Counted from the first letter of the stretch, positions 32,523-43,624 are shown. The stretch: DNA of 64,000 bases from Prorocentrum cordatum (GCA_963575745.1 CAUYUJ010018574.1:41001-105000), one strand, 5' to 3'. A program made the numbers and translations. Notes: generated by a model not told the origin, from the letters alone.

Positions 32523-32797
32523 CACTTCGTGGTCTTCGAGTTCCCAGAACTCCATTCCTGGGCATGATTTTGAATGCCCGGAGCCAACTGTAGGCCACTT
32601 CGTGGTCTTCGAGTTCCCAGAACTCCATTCCTGGGCATGATTTTGAATGCCCGGAGCCAACTGTAGGCCACTTCGTGGTCTTCGAGTTCCCAGAACTCCA
32701 TTCCTGGGCATGATTTTGAATGCCCGGAGCCAACTGTAGGCCACTTCGTGTTCTTCGAGTTCCCAGAACTCCATTCCCGGGCCACATTTTGAATGCT
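32523..32797. repeat. Four tandem 73-bp units
   Basis: CACTTCGTGGTCTTCGAGTT starts at 32523, 32596, 32669 and 32742: exact 73-bp spacing. Copies 2 and 3 are nearly identical; copies 1 and 4 differ in a few bases. The minus frame stays open but shifts by one base per copy, so it is not a protein repeat. It abuts the GGCTGA array. Confidence 0.9.
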
Positions 32798-34062
32798 GAG
32801 GCAGGCTGAGGCTGAGGCTGAGGCAGGCTGAGCTGAGGCAGGCTGAGGCTGAGGCTGAGGCTGAGGCTGAGGCAGGCTGAGGCTGAGGCAGGCAGGCTGA
32901 GGCTGAGGCTGAGGCTGAGGCTGAGGCTGAGGCTGAGAGCTGAGGCTGATGGCTGAGGCTGAGGCTGAGGCTGAGCTGAGGCTGAGGCTGAGGCTGAGGC
33001 TGAGGCTGAGGCTGAGGCTGAGGCTGAGGCTGAGGCTGAGGCTGAGGCTGAGGCTGAGGCTGAGGCTGAGGCTGAGGCTGAGGCTGAGGCTGAGGCTGAG
33101 GAGGCAGGCTGAGGCTGAGGCTGAGGCTGATGCAGGCTGAGGCTGAGGCAGGCTGAGGCTGAGGCCGAGGCTGAAGGCAGACTGAGGCTGAGGCTGAAGC
33201 AGGCTGAGGCTGAGGCTGAGGCAGGCTGAGGCTGAGAGGCAGGCTGAGGCTGAGGCAGGCTGAGGCTGAGGCTGAGGCTGAGCTGAGGCAGGCTGAGGCT
33301 GAGGCAGAGGAGGCTGAGGCTGAGGCTGAGGCTGAGGCTGAGGCTGAGGCTGAGGCTGAGGCAGGCTGAGGCTGAGGCAGGCTGAGGCTGAGGCTGAGGC
33401 TGATGCAGGCTGAGGCTGAGGCAGGAGGCTGAGGCTGAGGCTGAGGCTGAGGCGAGGCAGGCTGAGGCTGAGGCAGGCTGAGGCTGAGGCTGAGGCTGAG
33501 GCTGAGGCTGAGGCTGAGGCTGAGGCTGAGGCTGAGGCTGAGGCAGGCTGAGGCTGAGGCTGAGGCTGAAGGCCGAGGCTGAAGGCAGACTGAGGCTGAG
33601 GCTGAAGCAGGCTGAGGCTGAGGCTGAGGCAGGCTGAGGCTGAGGCTGAGGCAGGCTGAGGCTGAGGCTGAGGCTGAGGCAGGCTGAGGCTGAGGCAGGC
33701 TGAGGCTGAGGCCGAGGCTGAAGGCAGACTGAGGCTGAGGCTGAAGCAGGCTGAGGCTGAGGCTGAGGCAGGCTGAGGCTGAGGCTGAGGCAGGCTGATG
33801 CTGAGGCAGGCTGAGGCTGAGGCTGAGGCTGAGGCAGGCTGAGGCTGAGGCAGGCTGAGGCTGAGGCCGAGGCCGACGGCAGACTGAGGCTGAGGCTGAA
33901 GCAGGCTGAGGCTGAGGCTGAGGCTGAGGCAGGCTGAGGCTGAGGCTGAGGCAGGCTGAGGCTGAGGCTGAGGCAGGCTGAGGCTGAGGCTGAGGCTGAG
34001 GCCTGAGGCTGAGGCTGAGGCAGGCTGAGGCTGAGGCAGGCTGAGGCCGAGGCGGGCAGACT
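32798..34062 (+). repeat. GGCTGA hexamer array with AGGC insertions
   Basis: About 1.27 kb of GGCTGA, broken by GGCAGGCTGA units. A longer variant (GAGGCCGAGGCTGAAGGCAG then ACTGAGG and GAAGCAGG) recurs near 33160, 33570, 33700 and 33860 as a higher-order unit. The minus strand is open as Ser/Ala/Leu or Gln/Pro runs, which is compositional. A shorter array with the same variant lies at 55870-56118. Confidence 0.95.
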
Positions 34063-35614
34063 GAGCCTGAGTTGGGTTCGTCTGGGGGGTCAGGTCTATC
34101 AGGGGGCCTCAAATCCACGACGGAGGGCCCGTCAAGAGGGTCGCAACAGAGGGGCCGTCAAGAGGAGGGGCCGCCAGACTGAGTTTTTTCGTAAGCTCTT
34201 GATTCGCAAACGGCCGAAACCAAATCCCGTCAACGAAAAAAATTGTTCCGAATTTCGGTTGGCAACTACTGCCATAGGAATTGGAAGTGAGCTTACATTC
34301 CTCAAAACGCACCCAGATTGGAAATGTAAGACATGCGTTATGAAACCGCCATTGGTCAACTGATAGCCAATTGCACCACATAGGAAGACCGTGCTCCTAC
34401 GAAATGCGCGTCGAAACCAATCTTCTACACAGCATACTTGAACGGAACGGCAGACCCCAACAGCCACGATTATTGATAATGGTAGAAAGGGTGGACTGGG
34501 AGGGGAAAAGGCGGTTGCGAGACATAGCCAGGAGAACACGGGGGGGGGGGAAGCTGGCAAAGGGAGGATTGCAACCAAATAGTCTGCACATCACTGGGGC
34601 CCCTGGACTGGAAAGGGGGCTGTTAGATCTGAAGGAGGAAGGGTTGGGGAGAGGAAGGGTCAAGGGCGGCATCGAGGAGAGAAGGGGCACGGTGAGCGAG
34701 CAATGCTACGCGCTGGATGGGGCAAGAACAGCACCACGTAGGTTGTGGAGGGAACAAGGCGAGGAGGTTCAGGAGGATACAACGGCATCGACGACAGACT
34801 GAGGAACACGAGGGGGTGGTTGAGAATGAGGCTGGGCATCAAGAGGGTGATGGTGAGCAGAGGTCACAACAACGCGCTCGGGATTTGCAGGAGGAGGAGC
34901 ATGAGATAGCACGCGGCCATAGATCAACACAAACGTTTGGGCGGGACCCGAGGGGGACAGTACGACCATCCATACTAGGTTTCACACAGGAGCATCGCAA
35001 TACCTCAAACAAGCGCGACGACCCCTAATATGAGAAAGCTGCGCGGAGACAGAAACTAGACGATTGACTTGTTTATTCTCGTGTTGCTGCTGCTGCTCCC
35101 CCCCTCCTGGCGTTCATCCTACTGCTCTTACCACTGCTCCTTGCGTTACCCTTGCTGGTATTGATCCTCAGACTCCTCATCTTCATATGCTCATCGTGGT
35201 CCTCCTCCTTCCTCACCTCCTCCGCCCTCCAACCCTCCACTCAGCCAATCTCAAGCTTTACGTGCATGCAAATCGCATTGCCAGGAACCGTCAGAACTGG
35301 AGACCCTCACCCAGAGGTGTTTTCAAGGATGGCTCCAATGAGCCTCGCCCTCATCGAAAAAAGAGGGCCTCGAAAACACGCCGACAACCGCGCGAGGTGA
35401 GCACGCCCGCACCGACTCCAGAATCCGAAGGCGACTGAACTGAACCAAGAGAGAGGCAACGGCAACGATAACACTGGTGACGACGAACCTTCCAACATAT
35501 TTCACCTGTCGACGGGCTTCGTGCACACTCGACAGAGCGCGCCCCACTCGTGCCCGCAAACGGGCACCCCACCAGCACCTAGCACGGGTGCTGCCCCGAA
35601 GAAGCTGTTTCGCC
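34063..35614. other. Spacer downstream of the minus-strand gene pair, no supported gene
   Basis: Frames on both strands are short or compositional. A poly-G run lies at about 34540. If the frame at 35615 has a long 3' UTR it would lie here, but I see no signal that marks its end. Confidence 0.4.
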
Positions 35615-37540
35615 CTACTTGCGCAAGCGCCTCCTCTTGCCGCCAACCTGGCCGCTCACGCCGTCGCCGTTCTCGTCCGCCTCTTTCGCCGCCATCGTCG
35701 GCGCTGCCGCCGAGCCCGACAGCGAAGACGCCGCCTTCTTGGCGGGCCCGCCCGCCTCGCCGTCCTCCTGCACCCTCTTGGAGCCGCTGGCCTTCGGGAC
35801 CTGGCCGACGACATCCTTGCTCGCGCCCTCCGCCAGACTTTCCAGCTCGGTCCAGAACGAGGACGGCACGTCCGCGAGCTTGGGGTTCGCTTTCTGCTGG
35901 CTCACGTACTGCTTGGCGGCGTTGGCGCTCTCCACTCCCACAGTCATCAAGATGATCTCAAACCCCTCGACCACCAACGCCGCCACGTTCGACTTCTGCA
36001 AAGTCGCGCGGGCCACCGCCACCGAACGCGCCGTCACCTCGTGGTCCTGCAACCGAGGCACGATGCGCAGCAGGCCAGCGCGCGCGCTCATCTGGCTGAT
36101 GAAGTGGAAGAAGGTGTTGTTCGCGCTGACCGTCGAGTTGACAACGCCGTCCTTGATCAACGAGGCTGCAATGGTGCTCTGGAAGCTGCCGTCGCAGAAG
36201 GCCGCCTCCCAAGGCGGCGTGGCGTCCCTGCACACGTCGGCCTGGCCGCGCAAGAGCTCCGAGAAGACCTTCAGCAACTGCGTTGTGCACGCTCCGCCGA
36301 ACAAAGCCATGCGACTAGCCCACTCGCGCAGCAGGCCGACTGAGACGGGCGATGCCAACGCCATGGCCTCAGCGTCCTTGACCTCAGGTGAAGATACAGT
36401 CTTCTCCAACTCCATCAAGATCTCCTGGAAGCAAAGCTGCAAACCCGTAACCGTCTTGAACGCCGTGTCTGAGTCGACTTCGGAAACGTCATTCTGAAGA
36501 AGCACCTTGTCCAAGCACGCTGCACAATGGGCCACGCCCCTCGCCTGGCAGAAAACGCTCAACCAGCCTGTGAGGACGCGAACGGGCACCTTCACCATGG
36601 GCTGAGCAGAGTCCTTCGAACTCTTGACGTCAACTTCTGTCACGTTCGCATCGGCCGAAAACTTCAGGATCGTGTCGATGCAACGGTTGCTGGCGTAGGT
36701 CTTGAACAAGGTATCGTTCTCCTCTGGCTTGAAGTGCACGGTCGGTAAGGGTAGCTCGCGCAGACGGTCCAAACTGCTCTTGTCGATGAGGTGGCCGATG
36801 ACATCGCCCGCAGAGGTTGCAGCAATCACATCGGGATGCACGATCTCCACAATGACTGTCTCATTGAATACGCAATTCATCATGTCAGTCCAGAACGGGT
36901 CGATGCACTTCTTGACGATCTCGGCGCCCTGAGTTGTCCAGAAATCCGTCATCATGTCCTGAAACGCAGTCAATATCTGATACTCTGTCACGCTGGCCCT
37001 GGAAGTAAGATCGAAGTCTCCGCTGACACTGCCACGAAAGTGCAAACTGCTGAACTTACAAAGCGCCTCTACCACAGGGCTCGCCTTGTCCGAACCTGAG
37101 AGCTCGCTGAAGTGCTTGACCAAGTCGATCGGCTTCTCCTTCAGCGTGAGGGTAGTCAACACGTAGCTACAAGCGTTCCTGATCATGATGACGTTCTTGG
37201 TCAGATCCTTCGTCAATTGAACTGGGTCCTCAACGCCATCGAATGACTCCGTGAACGTGGTGATGCGCTTGCTCACCATCGTAATGATTGAGGTCAAGGT
37301 TCCCAAAAACTGCACGACATGATCTGAGAACTTCGTCACGACGTCGACGATCTTCTGAACATCTGCGCCGACCTTCTGCATGTCTACAAGCACGTCTGTT
37401 CGACTCTCGGGAACGGGAGCCGCAGCATCAGCGCATCCACCATAACTGGCGTGCCCGCCAAGCATCATCGAAGTAGGGTCGTACGCCTGAGTCTCGTCCT
37501 CTACGATCGCCTCCAGGGCCTCCTCAAGCTCTCGTTTCAC
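35615..37540 (-). CDS. Uncharacterised helical protein with C-terminal nuclear-type basic tail
   Basis: An intronless frame of 641 codons with ordinary composition, unlike the repeat-driven frames around it. It is mostly helical and includes KVGADVQKIVDVVTKFSDHV, VTEYQILTAFQDMMTDFW and a Cys-containing region CQARGVAHCAACLDKVLLQ. The last 80 residues are Ala/Gly/Ser-rich and end in GGKRRRLRK, a classical basic nuclear-import-type signal. No enzymatic motif seen. The frame is open upstream of 37540 without ATG (a GTG there); the first in-frame ATG is residue 25 (37468). Either translation starts there or a 5' exon is spliced on. It lies 372 bp downstream of the frame ending at 37913, same strand, so the two may form one gene or a unidirectional pair. 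Confidence 0.65.
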   Translation of the reverse strand: MKRELEEALEAIVEDETQAYDPTSMMLGGHASYGGCADAAAPVPESRTDVLVDMQKVGADVQKIVDVVTKFSDHVVQFLGTLTSIITMVSKRITTFTESFDGVEDPVQLTKDLTKNVIMIRNACSYVLTTLTLKEKPIDLVKHFSELSGSDKASPVVEALCKFSSLHFRGSVSGDFDLTSRASVTEYQILTAFQDMMTDFWTTQGAEIVKKCIDPFWTDMMNCVFNETVIVEIVHPDVIAATSAGDVIGHLIDKSSLDRLRELPLPTVHFKPEENDTLFKTYASNRCIDTILKFSADANVTEVDVKSSKDSAQPMVKVPVRVLTGWLSVFCQARGVAHCAACLDKVLLQNDVSEVDSDTAFKTVTGLQLCFQEILMELEKTVSSPEVKDAEAMALASPVSVGLLREWASRMALFGGACTTQLLKVFSELLRGQADVCRDATPPWEAAFCDGSFQSTIAASLIKDGVVNSTVSANNTFFHFISQMSARAGLLRIVPRLQDHEVTARSVAVARATLQKSNVAALVVEGFEIILMTVGVESANAAKQYVSQQKANPKLADVPSSFWTELESLAEGASKDVVGQVPKASGSKRVQEDGEAGGPAKKAASSLSGSAAAPTMAAKEADENGDGVSGQVGGKRRRLRK

Positions 37541-37912
37541 AGTCGTGCCTGCCTGCGCTCCTTGGCTCTGGAAGACATAATGCTCTGGAGGGTCGAGGGG
37601 TTGCGATTAACTTTCTGACGAGTCCCCCCTCCACCCCGAGGTGGCACGCCAGGGGGGTGGATGAGAAGGCCCTGGGCAACCTGCGGGGGAGTCGGGGAGC
37701 CTGAGGGGCACCGACGGAGACCGAGGGTGAGCGATCGGTGATCGATTGAGGTCTGGCGCGATTCAAAGGGAACCAACTAACACCGAGGATATCCAACGTG
37801 AGCCCCTCCCCCTTAAAGAACCTCCACCGCACCCTCCCCGCGCAAACTGCCGACGCTAGCCGACCGCCGCGCAACCCCTGTCCCCAAGCTCGGGCTGAGG
37901 TTTTTAGATCTG
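37541..37912 (-). other. Gap between two minus-strand frames, possible intron
   Basis: 372 bp with no convincing frame. Toward the downstream frame, minus-strand TCTTCCAG (near 37570) is a plausible 3' splice site, followed in frame by AGCCAAGGAGCGCAGG and the frame of the next gene. No matching 5' splice site is clear; dinoflagellates often use GC or GA donors. Confidence 0.3.
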
Positions 37913-39886
37913 TCATCTCCCCTGGCCCAGAAGCAAAACTTCAAACGAACTTCCCTCCCACCGCACCCAGACGGCCCCAAGAGGTCTCGCAAATATGTCA
38001 TCCAGAGCTCCTTCGGCGCCATCGCGGGAGCATGACCCGAAGTTAACGACCTGCTTCAGCTTCTCGAAGGACCACGCGATCATGATGAAGTTGGCAATCT
38101 GACCCACCTCGCACAAGTCTGCAAGCTGGTTGCTGAGGTCAGGGGCCGCGTTCTGTAAACCTGCAGGAGACCACCTCAGCACGGCATCGATGAACTTGAC
38201 CATGCTCTCGCTACCCGCGTCAATCAATGTCGTCATAGAGTCTGGGTTTTGCATGCCACCGTCATTGCCATTGAACGTCCAGCCATGCAAGTCCACTAGC
38301 TCAGACATGATATCTATGTCGATGCGCTTGACGCCCTCGCGGTACAAAGCATCAGCCGACTCGTCCTCCACGCCTTGCTTCCCAAACTCCCTGGCGATAT
38401 TCATGACCTGCGCGCACGATGGGTATATCATCATTACCTTGGCCAGCTCGCTGCTAATCTTGGAGTCCTTCGCTGAGTGTGCAATCAACTTCCTGGCGGC
38501 CCTGACATCGCTCGTCGGAGGGCGGTCCCGTTCGTCATTCATGGAGGCCTTGAACACTGTGGCACAAGCGGTGATGACATCGCCGAGGTCGTGCGCCAAC
38601 TCGGGAGTAGTAGCAGCCTTCCGTGACCAGATGTCCGCGCAGTCCGCCAGCTCCTTCACGATGGATGGGATGTTCAGGCTGCCCTTGGCGCCTTCTTCCG
38701 TGGTCGAGCAAGGCATGTCGTGCAAGTAGCTCTTGATGATGTCAATGACGAACCTGGTGACAACAACCGACACCGAAAGGCCGAGCACGGACCCGATCAG
38801 CTTGTGAGCCCGACCTGCCGACTTGCGTTTCTTCATGGCCAACGCTTTCTTGGAATCGCTAGTGTAGTTCATAACGTGATCCTGATCCTGCGTGTCGCCT
38901 TCGGACTTCACGTCAACTGCAGCCGCGCCATCGCCTGCCTCCGCACCCTGAGCACCTGCATCATCGGCATCGCCCTCACCGCCCGCACCATCCCGAGCAG
39001 CATCCCCATCACCATCTGGAGGCATCGACTGCAACCACCTGACCACATCAGAAACTTCCAGCATGTGCAAGGCGGCAGTGGCAGACTTCGTCTCGGTAAA
39101 CTCCAACATGACATCTGCGAAATGCTTGACGACAGACAGGTCGGGTGCAAGCGTCAACTCGCATTGGTCGAAGTACTTGCAGATCACACGGAAGTGCGGC
39201 AACGTGGCAATCAAGAATTCGTTCTTCTCGGAGTCCAGCCACTTCTGAATCGTCGTCCAAAGGCCGATCATTGCAATCGGCCGCTGCTTGATCTGCCTGT
39301 AGCCCGTGATGACGTCCACGTGAAACTTTCCCTCGATCTTGGCCTCGTATGCGTTGAAGCGGCGGATCAACGCATCGACGGTGGGCTTCTTGAAAGACGA
39401 ATGCCATCGGACCTCGGAGAGCTTCCCAATGTAGTTGTTGATGGTCGTCCTCACGCGCTTGACGCAATTCATCGTGTGGTCATTGGGGAGCTCACCGTCA
39501 AGCGAAGTAGCCAGGAGGGCGCCGTCGTCATCTTCATGTTCGCTGCTCTCCTGATGGGCGAGAGGCAGCTCCGCAACGCCAAAACCAACCTCAGCCTGCT
39601 GCGTTGCAGCGTCCTGGCCCTGAGGTTCTTCCACCTTGGGTTCCTCCTTCTTGAGAACCGTGACCGCGCCCGAGAGGCCACGCGCTCGCAAGCTGCGTTG
39701 AGGAGGAGGCGCCGAGCACAAGGATCCCGAAGACGACGGACGAGGCGACTGAATCTGCGCCTTTGGCTCGGGCGTCTCCAGCGCCAAGGTGCTCGGCGCT
39801 GACTCGTTGTAGGAGGAGCAAGCATCCTGGGCGTCAGGCGGGCCGAACGCGTCCTCAGCGTTCTCGACCTTGACGCGCGGCTCCAT
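37913..39886 (-). CDS. Uncharacterised 657-aa protein with acidic, SUMO-motif-rich N-terminus
   Basis: Starts at an ATG (39886-39884) with an in-frame TGA two codons upstream, so the start is well set. The first 160 residues are Pro/Ser/Glu-rich and disordered, with MEPRVKVE and LKKEEPKVEE, which fit hydrophobic-Lys-x-Glu sumoylation sites. Residues ~165-330 are helical (NNYIGKLSEVRWHSSFKKPT; GLWTTIQKWLDSEKNEFLIA). After a low-complexity Asp/Gly/Ala linker (~330-365), a second helical half follows (HKLIGSVLGLSVSVVVTRFV; DIWSRKAATTPELAHDLGDV). The last ~20 residues could be intron read-through. No known domain. A diverged DinoSL-like sequence lies about 61 bp upstream. Confidence 0.7.
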   Translation of the reverse strand: MEPRVKVENAEDAFGPPDAQDACSSYNESAPSTLALETPEPKAQIQSPRPSSSGSLCSAPPPQRSLRARGLSGAVTVLKKEEPKVEEPQGQDAATQQAEVGFGVAELPLAHQESSEHEDDDGALLATSLDGELPNDHTMNCVKRVRTTINNYIGKLSEVRWHSSFKKPTVDALIRRFNAYEAKIEGKFHVDVITGYRQIKQRPIAMIGLWTTIQKWLDSEKNEFLIATLPHFRVICKYFDQCELTLAPDLSVVKHFADVMLEFTETKSATAALHMLEVSDVVRWLQSMPPDGDGDAARDGAGGEGDADDAGAQGAEAGDGAAAVDVKSEGDTQDQDHVMNYTSDSKKALAMKKRKSAGRAHKLIGSVLGLSVSVVVTRFVIDIIKSYLHDMPCSTTEEGAKGSLNIPSIVKELADCADIWSRKAATTPELAHDLGDVITACATVFKASMNDERDRPPTSDVRAARKLIAHSAKDSKISSELAKVMMIYPSCAQVMNIAREFGKQGVEDESADALYREGVKRIDIDIMSELVDLHGWTFNGNDGGMQNPDSMTTLIDAGSESMVKFIDAVLRWSPAGLQNAAPDLSNQLADLCEVGQIANFIMIAWSFEKLKQVVNFGSCSRDGAEGALDDIFARPLGAVWVRWEGSSFEVLLLGQGR

Positions 39887-40919
39887 GACTCACGCAAGTC
39901 GTCGGCTCCTGGGGCCGACTGGGGCCCGAGCAGTCTCGGAAAACGGATTGAGGCCAAATGGGCTTCGGGCGCTGACTGAATCGCATACTGCGGAACTCAT
40001 TGAGGCCAAACCGCCATGCCATCATCGAAACAAGAATCACAAGAAGTTGCGGTCTTCTACCGCTCGACCGATCAAGATGCCACTGAAGGACAACGGCCCA
40101 GCGCCATTCCTCGCAACAAGCTGACAAATGACAAATGTGCGTTGCCGACTGCATCTCGGCAATTGCCCTCGGACGAAACGCGCAGACCCTGAGAGAAGAG
40201 AACCACGTGATATTGACCTCATCCCCACAACTCCCCTTCTCCTCCTTGTCAATCAATGCTCCAGAACTAAGACACAAACGACCTCGGCTTTGGCAGACGA
40301 CGCGCCGCAGCCGGCAGAGATTTTGAAATCGGTTCCGGTGTCGGGGATGATCTCCAAATCGGTTTCGGTCTGGGCAATGCGTGTGTATTGCATGCAATGT
40401 ACGTACATTATAATTATAATGATACGATATGTAATACGCCTACACGGCTACTGACATGACGCACGCGGTGCTAAGTGTAAGTACTTGTACAAAGAACACT
40501 AACGCGTTGGTGATGTATGTGCGCGTACGAATTACACACAGAAAACACTTAAGTGTGGCCCGCCATCGCCAACGCGCACGCGATACTTTCAAACGTGCGT
40601 TGCCGCATTGCGTTGCTACATATACCAACCGAAATGCTATATCAAATATAACGCGGTAGAACCAACTAAAGACACAAACACATTGCTAAACAGACACCAC
40701 ACACAAACACACATACAACATACACACACGCAAATTCCCCATCACCCCCCACATGCCCCTTCCCCCTCTCCTTCCCCCTCCGACAGGCAAGGTAATCGAG
40801 ATAAGAGAATTGGACAAATGGAACAAAGCGTGCGCTATTATAACGAGCAACCATTTGTTCGCATGCTATGTACGTATTCCGTTCTATTCAAAACCTCTCA
40901 TTTCAACACCTTTGTAATT
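39887..40919. other. Upstream region of the 657-aa gene; no other gene
   Basis: Contains two copies of ATTGAGGCCAAA (39947 and 39999). The first extends into a DinoSL-like sequence. Near 40320-40375 GAAATCGGTTCCGGTGTCGG-like words repeat. Then AT-rich sequence and CACACAAACAC tracts to 40740. No TATA-type promoter can be defended; dinoflagellate genes usually lack one. Confidence 0.5.
39947..39968 (-). promoter_or_regulatory. Possible diverged spliced-leader relic upstream of the 657-aa gene
   Basis: Read on the minus strand this gives CCGAAGCCCATTTGGCCTCA, close to the DinoSL core (CCGTAGCC, ATTTTGGC, TCAAG) with two extra C, one missing T and two or so substitutions. It lies about 61 bp before the ATG, a plausible 5' UTR length. 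The indels make chance resemblance possible. Confidence 0.35.
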
Positions 40920-41560
40920 CCAAAAACTGAATTTCAAATTTCTGGCGCCCTTTAAGGAGGCCGACGGGAATGTCGATTTGTCGGTTTGTACACTACAGAA
41001 GCTCGCGCGCGCGCGGACGCGCGCGCACGTCCGCGCGCGCGCGCCTAAGGAATTCTGTATCCCCACGAAAAGAATAGCCGCCATGAAATTCCAAAAACTG
41101 AATTCGAAATTTCTGTGGCTCTTTAAAGAGGCCGACGGGAATGTTTTCTTTTCCATTGCTGACCATACAAAAGCTCTCACGCGAGCACGCGTGCAGACGC
41201 GCGCGCGCATCCGCGCGCGCGCGCACCGAAGCTCTGCATTATTCCGAAGAAAGAAAGCCGCCATGCAGGCTCAAAAACTAAATTTGAAATTCCTGTGGCT
41301 CCTTAAGGAGGCCGACGGCAATGTCGCCGTACATGTCTATTACTGAAAATACAAACGTCACGAAGCGCGCATTCTGATTTCTGTATTGCCTACAATAAAA
41401 AGCATTCATGCATATCCAAAAACTAAATGTGAAAATTTCTGGGGCCCTTTAAGGAGGCCGACGGACATGCCGATTTATATATTGCGGGCAATACTTACAG
41501 AAGTCACTACGCTCGCGCGCGCAACGAGTTCTGTAATGTGCACTTCAGAAGAGCAACCAT
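40920..41560 (+). repeat. Four tandem units of 145-180 bp with alternating GC palindromes
   Basis: Units begin CCAAAAACTGAATTTCAAAT (or variants) at 40920, 41091, 41271 and 41416, followed by CTTTAAGGAGGCCGACGG. Units 1 and 2 contain long alternating CG/CA tracts (about 41008-41045 and 41196-41224); in unit 1 these form an inverted repeat GCGCGCGGAC ... GTCCGCGCGC. Such tracts favour Z-DNA or cruciforms. The plus frame is open over units 1-3 but shows no domain. Confidence 0.8.
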
Positions 41561-43589
41561 ATAACTATAAAAGTTGAAAACGGGATTTGCGTTTGTTCAA
41601 GGCCCGAAGCTCACGCTGTCGATCGTCCTGAGCGTGTACTTTGCGCAGTGCACGATGGGATCCGAAACCAATGGGGGGGACCTGTGCGACGGGGGAAGGG
41701 GGCGTTTGGGGGGTGGGATGGTAGGAAGTAGACGGGGGGGGCGGGAAGAGGCGGGGCGGGGGGCATCCTTGCCAACCGCAAAGACATGAGAGATAAGAGA
41801 CCACACCCCCATCGGCGCGCAACTTCGATCGCTGCGGACAAGTCGCGGCGCGGCAGCAGCGCGACTCCGCTGCGCTAAAACCATTGCGCAACGATGAAGA
41901 AGGGAAGAGCGCGCTGGGGCGCGCAGGAAGGTTGTACCGCAGTGGCCGCGGGCGCGCCGAATTGATCCGCCCCGATGACACTACGTTGCGCGCGTTTGGT
42001 AAACGTAGGCGCGGCGCGAGACGCGCGCGAATCCTATGCTGGGCGATCATTTTGAAAACGCCGCGCGCCCTCGCCCGCATGGCTTTCCCATCGCCACCCT
42101 TCGCCGCCCGCCCATGCCCCCCTGCCGCCGTTCGCCCGCCAACCCTGCTTCTCTTCCTCGATCCCCACCTCTGCCTCTCCCTTCTCGTCGCGCTCAACCT
42201 TCTCCGCCCTCGCTTCCGCCACGACCTCCTCCTCCGCCCAACCCGCGGTGGCGGTCGCCGCAACTGCTTCGCCGTTCGCGCACCGCCGCGCGCGCGCCCC
42301 AAGGCCATGGTGGTCGCTCGCACAGGAACCGCCCTTGCCCCCCTTCTCACAGACACCGCCGCCGCTGGCCATGCCCGCCAGACCCGCCGCGGCGCCGTCG
42401 CCGAAGCGGTACGGCGTACCGACCATATGAAGCCGCAAGGTATCAGCCACGTCGGACGGGTACGCGGGGCGAGAGCGCGCCACGTGCATTAACGGCGCGT
42501 GCGTCGGCGACGCCCGAGCTCATTCACGGTGTCGTAGGTCGTCGATGCGCTCTTCGGCGCGCCTCTACTGAGTCTGAGACAGCCCTCCGATGACTCCAGG
42601 CGACGACTGTGGGCGCTGCGCCTGTGAGCTCCAAATGCCCGGGACGCTGGCACGACAGCCAGAACGGCGGCTACCCCTCCCGACGTTGCGCATGCAGAAG
42701 ACAAGAATCTAAGGGGAGGGGGGGGGGGCCTGCCTGCACGCTCTGCCACCAATGAACGGCAACCGCTGGCAAAAGAAGCACGCGGCGGGCTGCGCGAAAT
42801 GCCGCCGAAAGCCCGCTCGGTGACTGATCGGCATCGGCTGCGCCGCCGACAGCCGCGCGCGCCTGCCAACGCTTGCGCGCTTGCAATCGGCAGCGCGCCG
42901 TCGAGGGCCAGCCGCCTACTGTTCTTCGAGGCCCGATGCGACGGCCAAGCACGCTCGCTCTCGACGACGAGCACTCGGCGCGCGCTGCGGCACGCCAAGC
43001 GCCCTCCAGCGCGGCGCGTCCGCCGCCCCCACTGGCTCGGCGCCTTTGCCGTGCGCAGCATGGCGCCGACTGACAGAATTTGCACCATGCCGAAACTCGT
43101 TGTCGGTCCACGCGTCAGCGCCTCCGCCCCACAAGACGTGGCCGTCGCTGTCCCTCGAGAGCCACGGCTCGAACGCAGTCTGGTGCATGAGCCGAGCAAG
43201 CTGGCCAAGCGCGAAGAAGCGCGAGCACAACTCCTTGCTCAGCCTGCGCTGCGAGCATGAAGGAAACGCCGCGCGGACGCCGCATCCAAAACAGGGCGGC
43301 GCCGCCCGCGCCGCAATGACAAATGGCAATCGAACTGCGTGCCCTTGAACGATCGGAAGCCCCACTCGTGAGTGAGGTAGCGGCGCACCGTGCCAGCAGC
43401 TCCACGCACTGGATCGCATCCCGCGCCAAGTACTGGGAGCGGCCATCGGCGCCGAACCTGTTGTCGAGCACCGTGTCGGCGACGAAGCTCGACGCTGCCG
43501 CCCCGTGCACGAGGCTTGCACGTCCTTGACTGCGCAGCCCGCGTTGCGCACAGACCGCTGCCTTTCCTCCTCCCCCTACAAATCACCCT
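41561..43589. other. GC-rich region with possible decayed minus-strand gene near 43.0-43.55 kb
   Basis: Three minus frames between 43551 and 42916 contain protein-like pieces in different registers: VADTVLDNRFGADGRSQYLA, then RRYLTHEWGFRSFKGTQFDC, then LARLMHQTAFEPWLSRDSDG and GADAWTDNEFRHGANSV. This looks like a frameshifted relic, family unknown. The rest (41570-42900) has Arg/Pro/Ala-rich frames by composition only. Confidence 0.3.
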
Positions 43590-43599
43590 TATTGTCCAC

Positions 43600-43624
43600 A
43601 TCGTCGTCCTCGTCTTCCTCATCA

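Noticed and set aside
32427-34118. 563-codon minus-strand gene
   Set aside because: It is the translated GGCTGA array plus the 73-bp units, whose frame slips by one base per unit.
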